The position numbers and the translations under genes are program-made. This document shows positions 53,186-61,732 of a DNA stretch of 64,000 nt, in pieces. How positions within the stretch are numbered: position 1 is the stretch's first letter; the number at the start of each line of letters is the position of its first letter. Origin of the DNA: Rhizobium binae (GTDB lineage: Bacteria; Pseudomonadota; Alphaproteobacteria; Rhizobiales; Rhizobiaceae); contig NZ_CP071604.1 of assembly GCF_017357225.1 (NCBI RefSeq), forward strand, positions 3,289,001 through 3,353,000. The letters are read 5' to 3'. The notes under the pieces are model-generated. The model was given only the letters and a program-made list of their open reading frames with translations. It was not told the DNA's origin and searched no databases.

Positions 53186-53836
53186 ATGACGAATGAAGGC
53201 ATTCTTTCACGCATGGGCCGCCTGATCGCGGGCATCGCGAATGCAGCGATCGACAAAGCGGAAGGCGTCAACAAAATCGCAGTCATCGAACAGGCGATCC
53301 GCGAGATCGATGCGGCCGCGGAGGAAGCCCGTGCCGATCTAGGGAAGGCGCGCGCCGAGGAATACCGCATCCAGAGCCGCAAGGATGAAATCGTCGAAGA
53401 CATGAATGTGCTCGATGAGAAGATCCGCCTGGCGGTCTCCTCCGGGCGCGACGATCTCGCAAAGGCCGGCGTCGCCCGTCAGATCGATCTCGAATCCCAG
53501 ATCGCAGCGCTCGACAAGGCGCTGGCCGATGCGAGCGAGCAGGTGGATGAGGGCCAGAAAGCCCTGCAGGCCGTGCTCGCCACCCGCCGAGAGGCTGACG
53601 CCCGCCTTGCCGATTTCAAACGCAGCATCGCCAGACATCCCGAAGAGGCGCTCACCGGTCACAACAGACCAACGCCCGGCGCCGGTGCTGCCCGCGCCGC
53701 CGCGGCCGTCTCGCGGCTCACCGGCGTTCCATCCGGCGAACACGCTCATAGTTCCGAGCTGGATGAACTCGACCGATTGCACCGCGAGCAGGCGATAGAA
53801 GCCCGCCTTGCGCGGTTCAAGGCGGATAACCGGTAA
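53186..53836 (+). CDS. pspA: PspA/IM30 family membrane-stress protein
   Basis: 216 residues, almost entirely helical coiled coil. The N-terminal amphipathic helix TNEGILSRMGRLIAGIANAA is followed by AIDKAEGVNKIAVIEQAI, IRLAVSSGRDDLAKAGVARQ and QIAALDKALADASEQVDEGQ, typical of PspA/Vipp1 proteins that assemble on damaged membranes. ATG 53186 has an excellent GGAGG at 6-nt spacing although the frame is open for another 179 codons upstream. First gene of pspA-yqiJ-yqiK, with 5 bp to the next. Confidence 0.82.
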   Translation: MTNEGILSRMGRLIAGIANAAIDKAEGVNKIAVIEQAIREIDAAAEEARADLGKARAEEYRIQSRKDEIVEDMNVLDEKIRLAVSSGRDDLAKAGVARQIDLESQIAALDKALADASEQVDEGQKALQAVLATRREADARLADFKRSIARHPEEALTGHNRPTPGAGAARAAAAVSRLTGVPSGEHAHSSELDELDRLHREQAIEARLARFKADNR

Positions 53837-53841
53837 CGCCG

Positions 53842-54489
53842 ATGGGACTTTTTTTCGCTCCTGAATGCCTTCCCTTCGCGATCGCCGCCGCCGTGCTTGC
53901 CGGCCTGACCGTGATCGAGATGCTCGCGACCGTCATGGGTTTTTCGATCACCGAGCTTCTCGGAAAACCGGATTTCAACGGCCATGACGGTCTTGCCGGT
54001 TACCTCTCCTGGCTGAATGTCGGCGGCGTTCCCCTGCTCATTCTCCTAATGATGGCGCTCGGCTTCTTCGCTATTGCCGGTTTTGCCGTACAGGCGGTCG
54101 CCGGCGCCTTCTGGGCCCCGCTGCCCGCCGCTGTCGCCGTCGTTCCTGCCTTGACTGTCACCTTCCCCATGGTCAAGGCATCGAGCCGGACGGTGGCGCG
54201 GATCGTCCCGCGCGACGAAACCTACGCCGTCGATCTCGATACGCTTATCGGCCGGACCGGAGAAGTGTCGCTCGGCCCGCTCGACCAGGGACTGCCCGGC
54301 CGCATCCGGGTCAAGGACCAGCACGGGAACTGGCATGTTCTGAGAGCCAAGGCTGCCAAGGGCCAGGACTCGCTGAAGATCGGCACGCAGGTTCTCCTCG
54401 TCGATCGCAAGGCAGATGTGTTTATCGCCATTCCAGCACTGGTGGATCCCATCGGTGCAAACAATCAATCTTTCAGGGAGCAGCCATGA
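53842..54489 (+). CDS. yqiJ: YqiJ-like membrane protein with OB-fold domain
   Basis: 215 residues. Three to four N-terminal membrane helices (CLPFAIAAAVLAGLTVIEML; PLLILLMMALGFFAIAGFAV), then a soluble NfeD-like OB-fold from about residue 120 (IGRTGEVSLGPLDQGLPGRI; KIGTQVLLVDRKADVFIAI). NfeD/YqiJ proteins are partners of flotillins. It overlaps the flotillin gene by ATGA. Confidence 0.87.
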   Translation: MGLFFAPECLPFAIAAAVLAGLTVIEMLATVMGFSITELLGKPDFNGHDGLAGYLSWLNVGGVPLLILLMMALGFFAIAGFAVQAVAGAFWAPLPAAVAVVPALTVTFPMVKASSRTVARIVPRDETYAVDLDTLIGRTGEVSLGPLDQGLPGRIRVKDQHGNWHVLRAKAAKGQDSLKIGTQVLLVDRKADVFIAIPALVDPIGANNQSFREQP

Positions 54490-56207
54490 TGTACGACATT
54501 CTTCTACCGGCCGGCATTAGCATCGTACTGATCTTCGGCATCGGCTTTGTCCTCGCCTCTCTCTACACGCGCTCCAGCCGTGACGAGGCCTATGTCCGCA
54601 CCGGCCTCGGCGGTCAGAAAGTCGTGCTCGACGGCGGCTCCGTCGTCCTGCCGATCTTCCACTCGATTGCCAGGGTGAACCTGAAGACGCTGCGCCTCGA
54701 AGTCCGCCGCGGCGAAGGTGATGCGCTAATTACCAAGGACCGCATGCGCGTCGATATCGGCGCCGAATTTTATGTGCGCGTGAAACCCGACGCCTCCTCG
54801 ATCGCGCTTGCCGCCCAGACGCTCGGCAGCCGCACCAACGACGCCGAGGCGCTGCGCATCCTGATCGAGGCGAAATTCGTCGACGGCCTTCGCTCGGTCG
54901 CGGCCACCATGAACCTAGACGCGTTGCAGGAGCAGCGCATGGATTTCGTCAAGGCGGTGCAGGAAGCCGTCGGCGCCGATCTGCAGTCTAACGGTCTCGA
55001 GCTCGAATCCGTGTCGCTGACGCGCCTCGACCAGACCGATATCAAGCATTTCAACGCCAACAACTTCTTCGATGCACAGGGTCTGGCGGCACTGACGCGC
55101 ATCACCGAGAGCCGCAAGAAAGAGCGCAACGAGATCGTCCGCGACACCGAAGTCGCCATTGCTCAGAAGGATCTCGAGGCTCGCCAGCAGTCGCTTGCCA
55201 TCGAGCGGACGAAACGCGAAGCTGAACTCAGCCAGGAGCGCGACATCGCCAACAAATCCGCGGCGACGCGCGCAGAAACCGCCCAGCAGGAGCAGGCGGC
55301 AAAACGGGCCGAGGAAGAGGCCCGCATCGCCTCCGAGCAGGCGATCGCCGAACGCGAGGCGGCCGCCAAGCAGGCCCGCGAAAGCGCGAACATCGATGCG
55401 GCGCGCGCCGTCCAGCAGCGTGATACCGAAGCCAAGCGCGACCTTCAGATCGTCGCTCAGGAAAGCGCCATCGCCGTCGCCAACAAGAGCCGCGAAGAGT
55501 CGGAGGCGAAGGCGGCCGCCGAAACGGCTCGCGCTACCGCGATCGCCGCAGAGGAAAAGGTCGGCACCGCCAAGGCGATCGAGATCGCCGAACGCGAGAA
55601 GCAGATCGCAGTCATCGACGCGCGCAAGAAAGCCGAAACCGAAGCGACTGCCGTGACCGTCGGCGCCGAGGCCGAGAAGCAGGCTGCGATCGACCAGGCG
55701 GAAGCCATCAAGACGCTCGCGACCGCCGAAGCGGACGCGGCGATCATCAAGGCCAAAGGCATTCTCGAAACCGGCCGGGCTCAAGCTGAAAGCGAGGCCC
55801 TGCTCAACGAGGCGCGCAACAAGCTCAGCCAGACCATCATCGAGTTCGAAATCACCCGCGAGCGCATCCGCATCATTCCCGAAGCGCTTGCCGAGGCGGT
55901 CAAGCCGATCGAAAAGATTTCCGACATTAGGATCTTCGACACTGGCGGCATGCTCGGCCGCGGCGGCGCGAACGGCGACAACGGCATTGGCATGGGCGAC
56001 GGGCTGGCCGGCCAGCTGCTCGCCTACCAGGCCAACAAGCCGATTCTCGACAAGCTGCTGAAGGAGGCCGGCTTCGAAGGCGATAATGCGATCTCATCCC
56101 TGCTTGGCAATCTTGATGGCGCCAAGCCGGCGGCCCCACCCGTCGTTCCGGCTGCGCCCGCCGCACCGCCGCAGGCGGTTATCGCCGCTGCACCCCCGAA
56201 GGAATAA
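54486..56207 (+). CDS. yqiK: Flotillin-family protein (YqiK/FloT-like)
   Basis: 573 residues. One N-terminal membrane helix (ISIVLIFGIGFVLASLY), then a PHB/SPFH domain (about 35-200: VRTGLGGQKVVLDGGSVVLP; ALITKDRMRVDIGAEFYVRV), then a very long Ala/Glu/Lys coiled coil to about 480 and a Gly/Pro/Ala-rich tail. This is the flotillin layout. It organises membrane microdomains, here together with YqiJ and PspA, presumably for envelope stress. The codon use in the coiled coil is strongly biased to GAG/GCC repeats but not foreign. Confidence 0.92.
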   Translation: MMYDILLPAGISIVLIFGIGFVLASLYTRSSRDEAYVRTGLGGQKVVLDGGSVVLPIFHSIARVNLKTLRLEVRRGEGDALITKDRMRVDIGAEFYVRVKPDASSIALAAQTLGSRTNDAEALRILIEAKFVDGLRSVAATMNLDALQEQRMDFVKAVQEAVGADLQSNGLELESVSLTRLDQTDIKHFNANNFFDAQGLAALTRITESRKKERNEIVRDTEVAIAQKDLEARQQSLAIERTKREAELSQERDIANKSAATRAETAQQEQAAKRAEEEARIASEQAIAEREAAAKQARESANIDAARAVQQRDTEAKRDLQIVAQESAIAVANKSREESEAKAAAETARATAIAAEEKVGTAKAIEIAEREKQIAVIDARKKAETEATAVTVGAEAEKQAAIDQAEAIKTLATAEADAAIIKAKGILETGRAQAESEALLNEARNKLSQTIIEFEITRERIRIIPEALAEAVKPIEKISDIRIFDTGGMLGRGGANGDNGIGMGDGLAGQLLAYQANKPILDKLLKEAGFEGDNAISSLLGNLDGAKPAAPPVVPAAPAAPPQAVIAAAPPKE

Positions 56208-56234
56208 TCTCCTGACGCGCGCAAACGCGGCCGG

Positions 56235-56975
56235 CTACCGCAGCCAGCCGGTCGCCAGCGCACTCGCCCAGTCGGGTCGGCGGTTTTCCGCCGCCAGTCT
56301 CGACATCGCAAGATTGTCATAGGCGACGTTCCGGAATTGCCACGTCCATCCCGCGGGTGTCTTTTCCAGAATAGCATAGCCGGCCAGCGGATGGCCGGCT
56401 TCGACCTTGTGGTAACAGGGCAGCGTGTCGTCATAGGCAGGGCAGCCGACGCTGCCGGGATTGACGATCAACCGGCCGTCGGAGAGGCGAACAGCGCGCG
56501 GGAGATGACTGTGGCCGCAAAGGATCAGCGGCAGGTCGATACCCTCCGCCAGCGCCTCGATTTCTTCGATCGGCTTCGGAAAAACAATGCCTTCCGGCGA
56601 GACGGACTCCAGCCAGTAGAGATCGTCGTCTTTCGGCCTTGCGTGGCAGAGATAGGCCTCGCCGCGATAGACGGCATCGACTGGCAGGCTGCGCAGCCAG
56701 TCGAAATGGGATGGCGACAATTGCTGATAGGCGGCGGCATCCGAGGCATGCATGCAGGCCGGATCCTGCTCGATCAGATAGCGGTCGTGATTGCCGCGCA
56801 CCGAAGTCAGGCCGAGCGGCATCAGCAGGTCCGCCGTCCGGCCGGCCTCCAGCGGCCCGCTAAAGATATCGCCGAGATTGACGATCTCCTCGACGCCTCG
56901 GGTGCGAATGTCGGCCAGCACCGCCTCGAGCGCAAGATGGTTGCCGTGTATATCGGCGATCGCGGCAAATCTCAT
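56235..56975 (-). CDS. Calcineurin-like metallophosphoesterase, last gene of the ureide operon
   Basis: 246 residues. Metal motifs in order: FAAIADIHGNHLAL (D-x-H), VNLGDIFSGPLEAG (GD), VRGNHDRYL (GNHD), CHARPKDD, and GHSHLPRAVRL (GHSH). Closest in appearance to YfcE/PrpE-type or Ap4A-hydrolase-like phosphodiesterases. Its ATG directly abuts the uraH stop (no gap), so it is cotranslated with the purine-catabolism genes. The substrate is unknown; a nucleotide or phosphoester of the pathway is conceivable. Confidence 0.87.
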   Translation of the reverse strand: MRFAAIADIHGNHLALEAVLADIRTRGVEEIVNLGDIFSGPLEAGRTADLLMPLGLTSVRGNHDRYLIEQDPACMHASDAAAYQQLSPSHFDWLRSLPVDAVYRGEAYLCHARPKDDDLYWLESVSPEGIVFPKPIEEIEALAEGIDLPLILCGHSHLPRAVRLSDGRLIVNPGSVGCPAYDDTLPCYHKVEAGHPLAGYAILEKTPAGWTWQFRNVAYDNLAMSRLAAENRRPDWASALATGWLR

Positions 56976-57332
56976 CTAGCTACCCCGATAGGTGGAGTAA
57001 CCATAGGGTGAGATCAGCAGCGGCACATGGTAATGCGCCGTCACGTCGGCAATGCCGAAACGGATCGGTACTAGATCGAGGAAAGCCGGATGCGGCAGCG
57101 GCGTGCCGCAGGCTCTGAGATAATCGCCGGCGTGGAAAACCAGTTCATAGGTTCCCACGCGAAAACTTTCCCCGGCGAGGATCGGGCCGCCGTCGACCCG
57201 GCCGTCGGCATTGGTCTCGACTGTCTTCAGATGCCTACGGATCTCGCCCTCGAGCTGGAAAAGATCGATCCTGAGGCCTGCTGCCGGCTTGCCGAGGGCG
57301 GTGTCGAGAACATGCGTGGTCAGTCCGGTCAT
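56976..57332 (-). CDS. uraH: 5-hydroxyisourate hydrolase (transthyretin-like)
   Basis: 118 residues. N-terminal [16 protein letters not shown] with the catalytic His, then the active-site [19 protein letters not shown] with the family's C-terminal tetrapeptide YRGS. Hydrolyses 5-hydroxyisourate made by PuuD to OHCU. Overlaps allA upstream (ATGA) and abuts the metallophosphoesterase. Confidence 0.95.
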   Translation of the reverse strand: MTGLTTHVLDTALGKPAAGLRIDLFQLEGEIRRHLKTVETNADGRVDGGPILAGESFRVGTYELVFHAGDYLRACGTPLPHPAFLDLVPIRFGIADVTAHYHVPLLISPYGYSTYRGS

Positions 57333-57838
57333 GGGGCTGGCTCTTTGATGACAAAGGGGGTTTCGAAGAAGAATTCCTCCAGATTGTTGCCCGGTCCGTC
57401 GCGATCGACGACCAGGAAATCGGAGGCTTGGCCAAGCGCCATCAGCGGATGATGCCAGACGTTGCGGCGGTAATTCACCCCCTGGTCCCCGCGCGCCAGA
57501 AACACCTGCGGCCGGCCGGGACGCCCGTCCTCGTCCTCGGAGACGACGACGAGGAAGGGCCGGCCGGAAACCGGCGAGAAGCTCTGACTGCCGAAAGGAT
57601 GACGCTCCATCATATCGACATTATAGGGGAAGCTGCGCGGCTGGCCGCGAAAGAGATTGATGATGACGCGCGCGCCCTCACCCGCCGCCTCGGCTGCCGC
57701 CAGTGCGTGAAAGCGTTCGGTCGTGCCGCCATTGATCAGCCGCAGCGAAGCTGGATCGGCTTCGATCACCTCGCCGAAAGGGGCGAAGGCCGATCTGGTC
57801 AATGGACGGATATCGAGAAATTCGGGCAACGGCTTCAC
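57329..57838 (-). CDS. allA: Ureidoglycolate lyase
   Basis: 169 residues, cupin fold. Conserved stretches: [58 protein letters not shown], and [16 protein letters not shown] with metal-binding histidines. Splits ureidoglycolate into glyoxylate and urea. The start is GTG 57838, which overlaps the previous stop as GTGA, and the end overlaps uraH as ATGA. No allantoicase gene is in the window to supply ureidoglycolate; it must be elsewhere. Confidence 0.92.
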   Translation of the reverse strand: MKPLPEFLDIRPLTRSAFAPFGEVIEADPASLRLINGGTTERFHALAAAEAAGEGARVIINLFRGQPRSFPYNVDMMERHPFGSQSFSPVSGRPFLVVVSEDEDGRPGRPQVFLARGDQGVNYRRNVWHHPLMALGQASDFLVVDRDGPGNNLEEFFFETPFVIKEPAP

Positions 57839-58197
57839 TCGCCTTCTGCATGCCAGTGACGAATGGCATCGATCTCGACAAGAAGTTCCGGCAGCGTGCG
57901 ATAGGTTGCCTCCCAGATCACGGAGGGATCGAGGGTGAAGACGTCTTCGAGGATCCGGTTGCCCGTGCCGCAGATTTTCGTCCACGGCAAAGTCGGATGC
58001 TCGGTGGCAAATTCCGGATGGGTCACGAGCAATCGGGATGCCGCCGCGCCGATGGTGAAATGGCAGAAGGCAACCGCCTTGAAAGTGAGATTATCCTCGG
58101 CGAAGGCCGCCTCATCCATACCGCCGACAAAATACAGCGCTTCGGCCGCCGCCTTCTGCATTTCATCGAGGTATTCGATAGCACGCGGCTCGCTCAT
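57835..58197 (-). CDS. HepT-like (DUF86) protein lacking the RNase motif
   Basis: 120 residues of the HepT/DUF86 four-helix fold: [20 protein letters not shown], then FHFTIG-type helix with [13 protein letters not shown], the tell-tale [20 protein letters not shown] and [20 protein letters not shown]. In active HepT toxins the loop contains R-x4-H-x-Y; here the same place reads [11 protein letters not shown], so the catalytic His and Tyr are missing. No MNT nucleotidyltransferase antitoxin gene is adjacent. Its start overlaps uraD (ATGA) and its stop overlaps allA (GTGA). Function in the ureide operon is unknown. Confidence 0.8.
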   Translation of the reverse strand: MSEPRAIEYLDEMQKAAAEALYFVGGMDEAAFAEDNLTFKAVAFCHFTIGAAASRLLVTHPEFATEHPTLPWTKICGTGNRILEDVFTLDPSVIWEATYRTLPELLVEIDAIRHWHAEGE

Positions 58198-58694
58198 TCA
58201 CCCTCCGGCAACATCGATGTCAGGCGCAGCAGTGCGATCCGTTCGACCTGCGCCGTTGCGGTCGCGAATTCTTCATCCGGCCCATTGCCGATCCGGATCT
58301 CGAAGGCCGAAAGGATGTCGTCCTTGCCGAGCCCTTTGACGGCGATGATGAACGGAAAGCCGAATTTTTCGACATAGGCCGCATTGAGTTCGCTGAAGCG
58401 GGCATGCTCGGCGGGGCTCAACCGGTCGAGACCAGCACCCGACTGCTCCTTGCGGCTGTCCTCGGTCAATTCTCCTGCTATCGCCAGGCGCCCGGCGAGA
58501 TCCGGATGGGCGCGGAGCACGCCAAGACGCTCTTGCCTGCTTGCCGCGCGGAAGACGGCGGCAAGCGCAGCATGCACGCCCGATGCCGTCAGCGGCCCCA
58601 TCACGCTGCCGTTGTCATAGGCACGCTCGGCGATGAACGGTGAATGTTCGAAGACGCCGCCGAACCGGGAAACGAAATCGTCGCGCGACAGCAT
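58194..58694 (-). CDS. uraD: OHCU decarboxylase
   Basis: 166 residues. Starts MLSRDDFVSRFGGVFEHSPF; the conserved HPDLAGRLA with the catalytic His, LTEDSRKEQSGAGLDRLSPA and the GFPFIIAVKG signature are all present. Decarboxylates 2-oxo-4-hydroxy-4-carboxy-5-ureidoimidazoline to S-allantoin. ATG 58694 overlaps the puuE stop by one base (TGATG); end overlaps the HepT-like gene. Confidence 0.95.
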   Translation of the reverse strand: MLSRDDFVSRFGGVFEHSPFIAERAYDNGSVMGPLTASGVHAALAAVFRAASRQERLGVLRAHPDLAGRLAIAGELTEDSRKEQSGAGLDRLSPAEHARFSELNAAYVEKFGFPFIIAVKGLGKDDILSAFEIRIGNGPDEEFATATAQVERIALLRLTSMLPEGE

Positions 58695-59617
58695 CAGAGC
58701 GCGTCCGGCTGATGGTGCTTGTGCCAATGTTCGGCAATCTCGATGCGACGCGGAATCCAGACCTTGTCGTGCTTCAGCACATATTCGATGAAGCGTTTGA
58801 GCGCCGCCGCCCGGCCTGGACGCCCGACGAGACGGCAATGCAGGCCGACCGACATCATCTTAGGGCTGCCCGCCTTGCCTTCCTCGTAAAGCGTGTCGAA
58901 AGCATCCTTCAGATAGGTGAAGAACTGATCGCCGGCATTGAAGCCCTGCGGCGTGGCAAACCGCATGTCGTTGGTTTCGAGCGTATAGGGAATGATCAGG
59001 AAGGGCTTCCCGTCGACGCCCTTCACCCAGTAAGGCAGGTCGTCGGCATAGGAATCGGAAGAATAGAGGAAACCGCCCTCCTCCTGCACCAGCCGCAGTG
59101 TATTGTCGGAGGGCTTGCCCTGATACATGCCGTAGGGCCGCTCGCCGGTCAGTTCGGTGTGCAGGCGCACGGCTTCGAGAATATGCTTGCGCTCGAGATC
59201 CTCGGGGAAATCCTTGTATTCGAGCCAGCGGTAGCCATGGCTGGCAATCTCCCAGCCCGCCTCCTTCATCGCCGCGACGGCCTCGGGGTTTCGGGCCATC
59301 GCCAGCGTCACGCCGTAGACGGTCGCCTGCACCTTGAGATTGGTGAACATCCGCCAGAGCCGCCAGAAGCCGGCGCGCGAGCCATATTCGTAGATCGATT
59401 CCATGTTGAGATTGCGCTGCCCCGGCCAGGCGGCTGCGCCGACGATCTCCGACAGCAGGTTTTCGGACCCGGGATCGCCGTCGAGGATCGAGCTTTCGCC
59501 ACCCTCCTCGTAATTGATGACGAATTGCACGGCAACGCGTGCCGCGCCCGGCCATTTCGGATCGGGCGTCTTACGCCCGTAGCCGACGAGATTGCGCGGA
59601 TAAGTCTCGGATACCAT
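58694..59617 (-). CDS. puuE: Cofactor-independent allantoinase (polysaccharide-deacetylase fold)
   Basis: 307 residues. Conserved: YPRNLVGYGRKTPDPKWPGA at the N-terminus, FVINYEEGGE, SGLHCRLVGRPGR-type segment (SVGLHCRLVGRPGRAAAL), and EIASHGYRWLEYKDF with the NodB-like histidine. This is PuuE, which opens the allantoin ring to allantoate without metal. ATG 59617 has AAGGTGA; the open frame extends 93 nt further. First gene of a six-gene overlapping block ending at 56235. Confidence 0.94.
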   Translation of the reverse strand: MVSETYPRNLVGYGRKTPDPKWPGAARVAVQFVINYEEGGESSILDGDPGSENLLSEIVGAAAWPGQRNLNMESIYEYGSRAGFWRLWRMFTNLKVQATVYGVTLAMARNPEAVAAMKEAGWEIASHGYRWLEYKDFPEDLERKHILEAVRLHTELTGERPYGMYQGKPSDNTLRLVQEEGGFLYSSDSYADDLPYWVKGVDGKPFLIIPYTLETNDMRFATPQGFNAGDQFFTYLKDAFDTLYEEGKAGSPKMMSVGLHCRLVGRPGRAAALKRFIEYVLKHDKVWIPRRIEIAEHWHKHHQPDAL

Positions 59618-59730
59618 CAAATCACCTTCTGAAAAGACGGGGAACGGTATCATCCGCAGCCGGAATGTCGAGACGGAAACTGCGCGGCTGAATTTATCGC
59701 CTCTACACAATTACTTAGCTTGACGCGTGG

Positions 59731-60438
59731 TCAAGCGATCCTGCGCGCGCTGACCTTACCCATGGGATGCAGCGAGTGGACGCGGAAGGGACCACCGGTG
59801 CCCTCTTCGATCATCAAAGCGACGTTCGAAACCATCACCGGCTCCTTGAGGACGGGCGCGAAGATCGTCCGCAGCGCCGATTCAATACGGGGCATGTCGA
59901 TCGCGTTGATGGAGCCTGTCACCGGCATATGGAAGCGGAACTCGTCCATGACATAAGGATTGCCCCAACGATGCAGATTGGCGAATTGGGCCGCCGACAA
60001 TCCATCCGGGTCGCTGCGCTCTATGTCGGCCTCGCTGAGCGGCGCGCGGTAGCGATCGAACTCCTGGACGATTGCCGAAGCGAGATACTCGATCTGCTCA
60101 CAAGGAGCGCTCGGCATCAGGCTATAGAAGCTGCCGAGCCGGGCTATTTCGAGACGTGAAATCTGGAACGGAGCGAGTGTCCCGGCAAAACGCATGAGAT
60201 CGCGCAGGAGTTGCGATTCGGACATATCGCCCGACAGATGGAAAGGCGCCTTTAGAACGCCGTGGAAACCATAGCGCCGCGGCACGGCGGTATGGAAGGC
60301 GATCTCGTGAATGCCGAGGCCGCGGACGGCCGGAGGCTCAAGCATATCGCCCGAAAATACGTTTCGTCCAAGCCAATTGGCGGCCACAAGCGACAGCGGA
60401 TCGCTCGCCGGAGGCGTGAAGCAAATGGCATAGCGCAT
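59731..60438 (-). CDS. DUF1045 protein, 2H-phosphodiesterase-like
   Basis: 235 residues. The motif VPRRYGFHGVLKAPFHL holds the first catalytic-type His and EFRFHMPVTG the second, the double-HxS/T layout of the 2H phosphoesterase superfamily. DUF1045 proteins are usually encoded in phosphonate (phn) clusters, where a ribose cyclic phosphate must be processed, but none of those genes is visible here. Instead it sits just downstream in orientation of the FAD oxidoreductase and upstream of the ureide operon. Substrate unknown. Confidence 0.85.
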   Translation of the reverse strand: MRYAICFTPPASDPLSLVAANWLGRNVFSGDMLEPPAVRGLGIHEIAFHTAVPRRYGFHGVLKAPFHLSGDMSESQLLRDLMRFAGTLAPFQISRLEIARLGSFYSLMPSAPCEQIEYLASAIVQEFDRYRAPLSEADIERSDPDGLSAAQFANLHRWGNPYVMDEFRFHMPVTGSINAIDMPRIESALRTIFAPVLKEPVMVSNVALMIEEGTGGPFRVHSLHPMGKVSARRIA

Positions 60439-60553
60439 GCAATTTCCTCCATCAAGGATAGGGAGCGCCGATGATCTCCGGTGCTATCGATGCGCAAGCA
60501 GATAGGTGATTTGCATGACAGAATAACGAAACGAAGCTGTATCGAATTCACGT

Positions 60554-61732
60554 TTAACGTGAAGCCACAGCGATATGGCTTGAAATCGCAAAGCTTTCCG
60601 GTAGCAATAATTCGCAATCTGTATCGCCTGCGATGCAAACCGCCGCTTCCGCCAGCCGGTGCGCCAAGCCGAAGCTGACCTTGAATCCGCCGGTCAATGC
60701 GACGAGCCGCGGATGGCCGGGATGACGGCCGATCATCGGATCGCGATCGATCGCCTTCGGCCGAAGCCCGGCCCAGCGTTCGACAACCGGCGCGTTGCGA
60801 AGCGCTGGCGCAATGCCGCGCGCCATCTCGATCAGCCCGTCGAGCTGAGCGTCGGTCGAGGCGGGGTCATCGAAACGGTTCTCGCTGGTGCTGCCGATCG
60901 CCGCATATCCGCCCTCATGCGCGACAATGTAGAGCCCGTCGAGGAAGATCGTCGGCAAGGCCGGGTCGATATCGGCTTTCAGCAGCGCCGCCTGTCCCTT
61001 GACCGGCTGGCCGAGCGGCTGTTTCAGCCCTGGTGTCAGCGCATCGAGCAACGGGAAAGACTGGTGGCCGGCAGCCAGCATGCAGTGATCGAAAACCACG
61101 CTTTCGCCGCCGATCGCAGCCGTGCCGCGATCGGGATCGAGAGAGGCAACCGTTGCATGTTCGACGATGCGCACATGTTTTGCCCGCCGCAGGAAAGCGA
61201 CGAGCGCCGCGATCAGCATGCGGGGTGCGACGCGCGCGGCAAGCGTATCGTGCACGAAGCCGCTCTCGCCCGCAGAGTCCTCGACCCAGCCGCTAACCGG
61301 CGGACTGTCGAGCACATGCCAATGAAAGCGGTGTGCGCCGGCCCGCCAATGGCGCTCGGCGTCCTCGGAATGGCCCTGTGCTATCTTGTTAAGATGCGGC
61401 TTCGGCAGCGGGATCAATCGTCCCGAGCGGCGGTAGCCGGCCAAGAGCCCGGTCTCTGCTTCCAGCGCAGCGATCTCGGCTTCGAGCGACACCAGCGAAT
61501 CGAACTGGAACTGCTTCTTCTCGGACCACCGGTCCGGCATATGCGGCATCAGCGCGCCGAGCAGGCCGCCGCTCGCGCATCCACCCAATCTGCCGGCGTC
61601 GGCAATGACCGTGCCGATGCCGCGACGCTCGGCATGGACGGCCGCCCAAAGACCCATGATGCCGCCGCCGACGATCAGCAATTCGCAGGATGATTGACCT
61701 GAGACCGGCTGAGGACTATCGGCTTTTCCCAT
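60554..61732 (-). CDS. FAD-dependent oxidoreductase, MnmC1-like (DAO family)
   Basis: 392 residues. FAD Rossmann motif LLIVGGGIMGLWAAVHAERR (GGGIMG at 22-27), then GCASGGLLGALMPHMPDRW, which corresponds to the ASGN-x2-G-x-L-x-P region of MnmC, and a C-terminal VERWAGLRPKAIDRDPMIGR with the second nucleotide motif. Divergent from mnmD with overlapping start codons (shared CATG at 61730-61733). In E. coli MnmC both activities are fused, so this may perform the cmnm5U to nm5U step of tRNA wobble modification; glycine-oxidase-like activity is an alternative. No strong ribosome-binding site. Confidence 0.75.
   Translation of the reverse strand: MGKADSPQPVSGQSSCELLIVGGGIMGLWAAVHAERRGIGTVIADAGRLGGCASGGLLGALMPHMPDRWSEKKQFQFDSLVSLEAEIAALEAETGLLAGYRRSGRLIPLPKPHLNKIAQGHSEDAERHWRAGAHRFHWHVLDSPPVSGWVEDSAGESGFVHDTLAARVAPRMLIAALVAFLRRAKHVRIVEHATVASLDPDRGTAAIGGESVVFDHCMLAAGHQSFPLLDALTPGLKQPLGQPVKGQAALLKADIDPALPTIFLDGLYIVAHEGGYAAIGSTSENRFDDPASTDAQLDGLIEMARGIAPALRNAPVVERWAGLRPKAIDRDPMIGRHPGHPRLVALTGGFKVSFGLAHRLAEAAVCIAGDTDCELLLPESFAISSHIAVASR

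Noticed and set aside
57835..58197. An active HepT-MNT toxin-antitoxin system
   Set aside because: No nucleotidyltransferase partner gene and no R-x4-H-x-Y motif.
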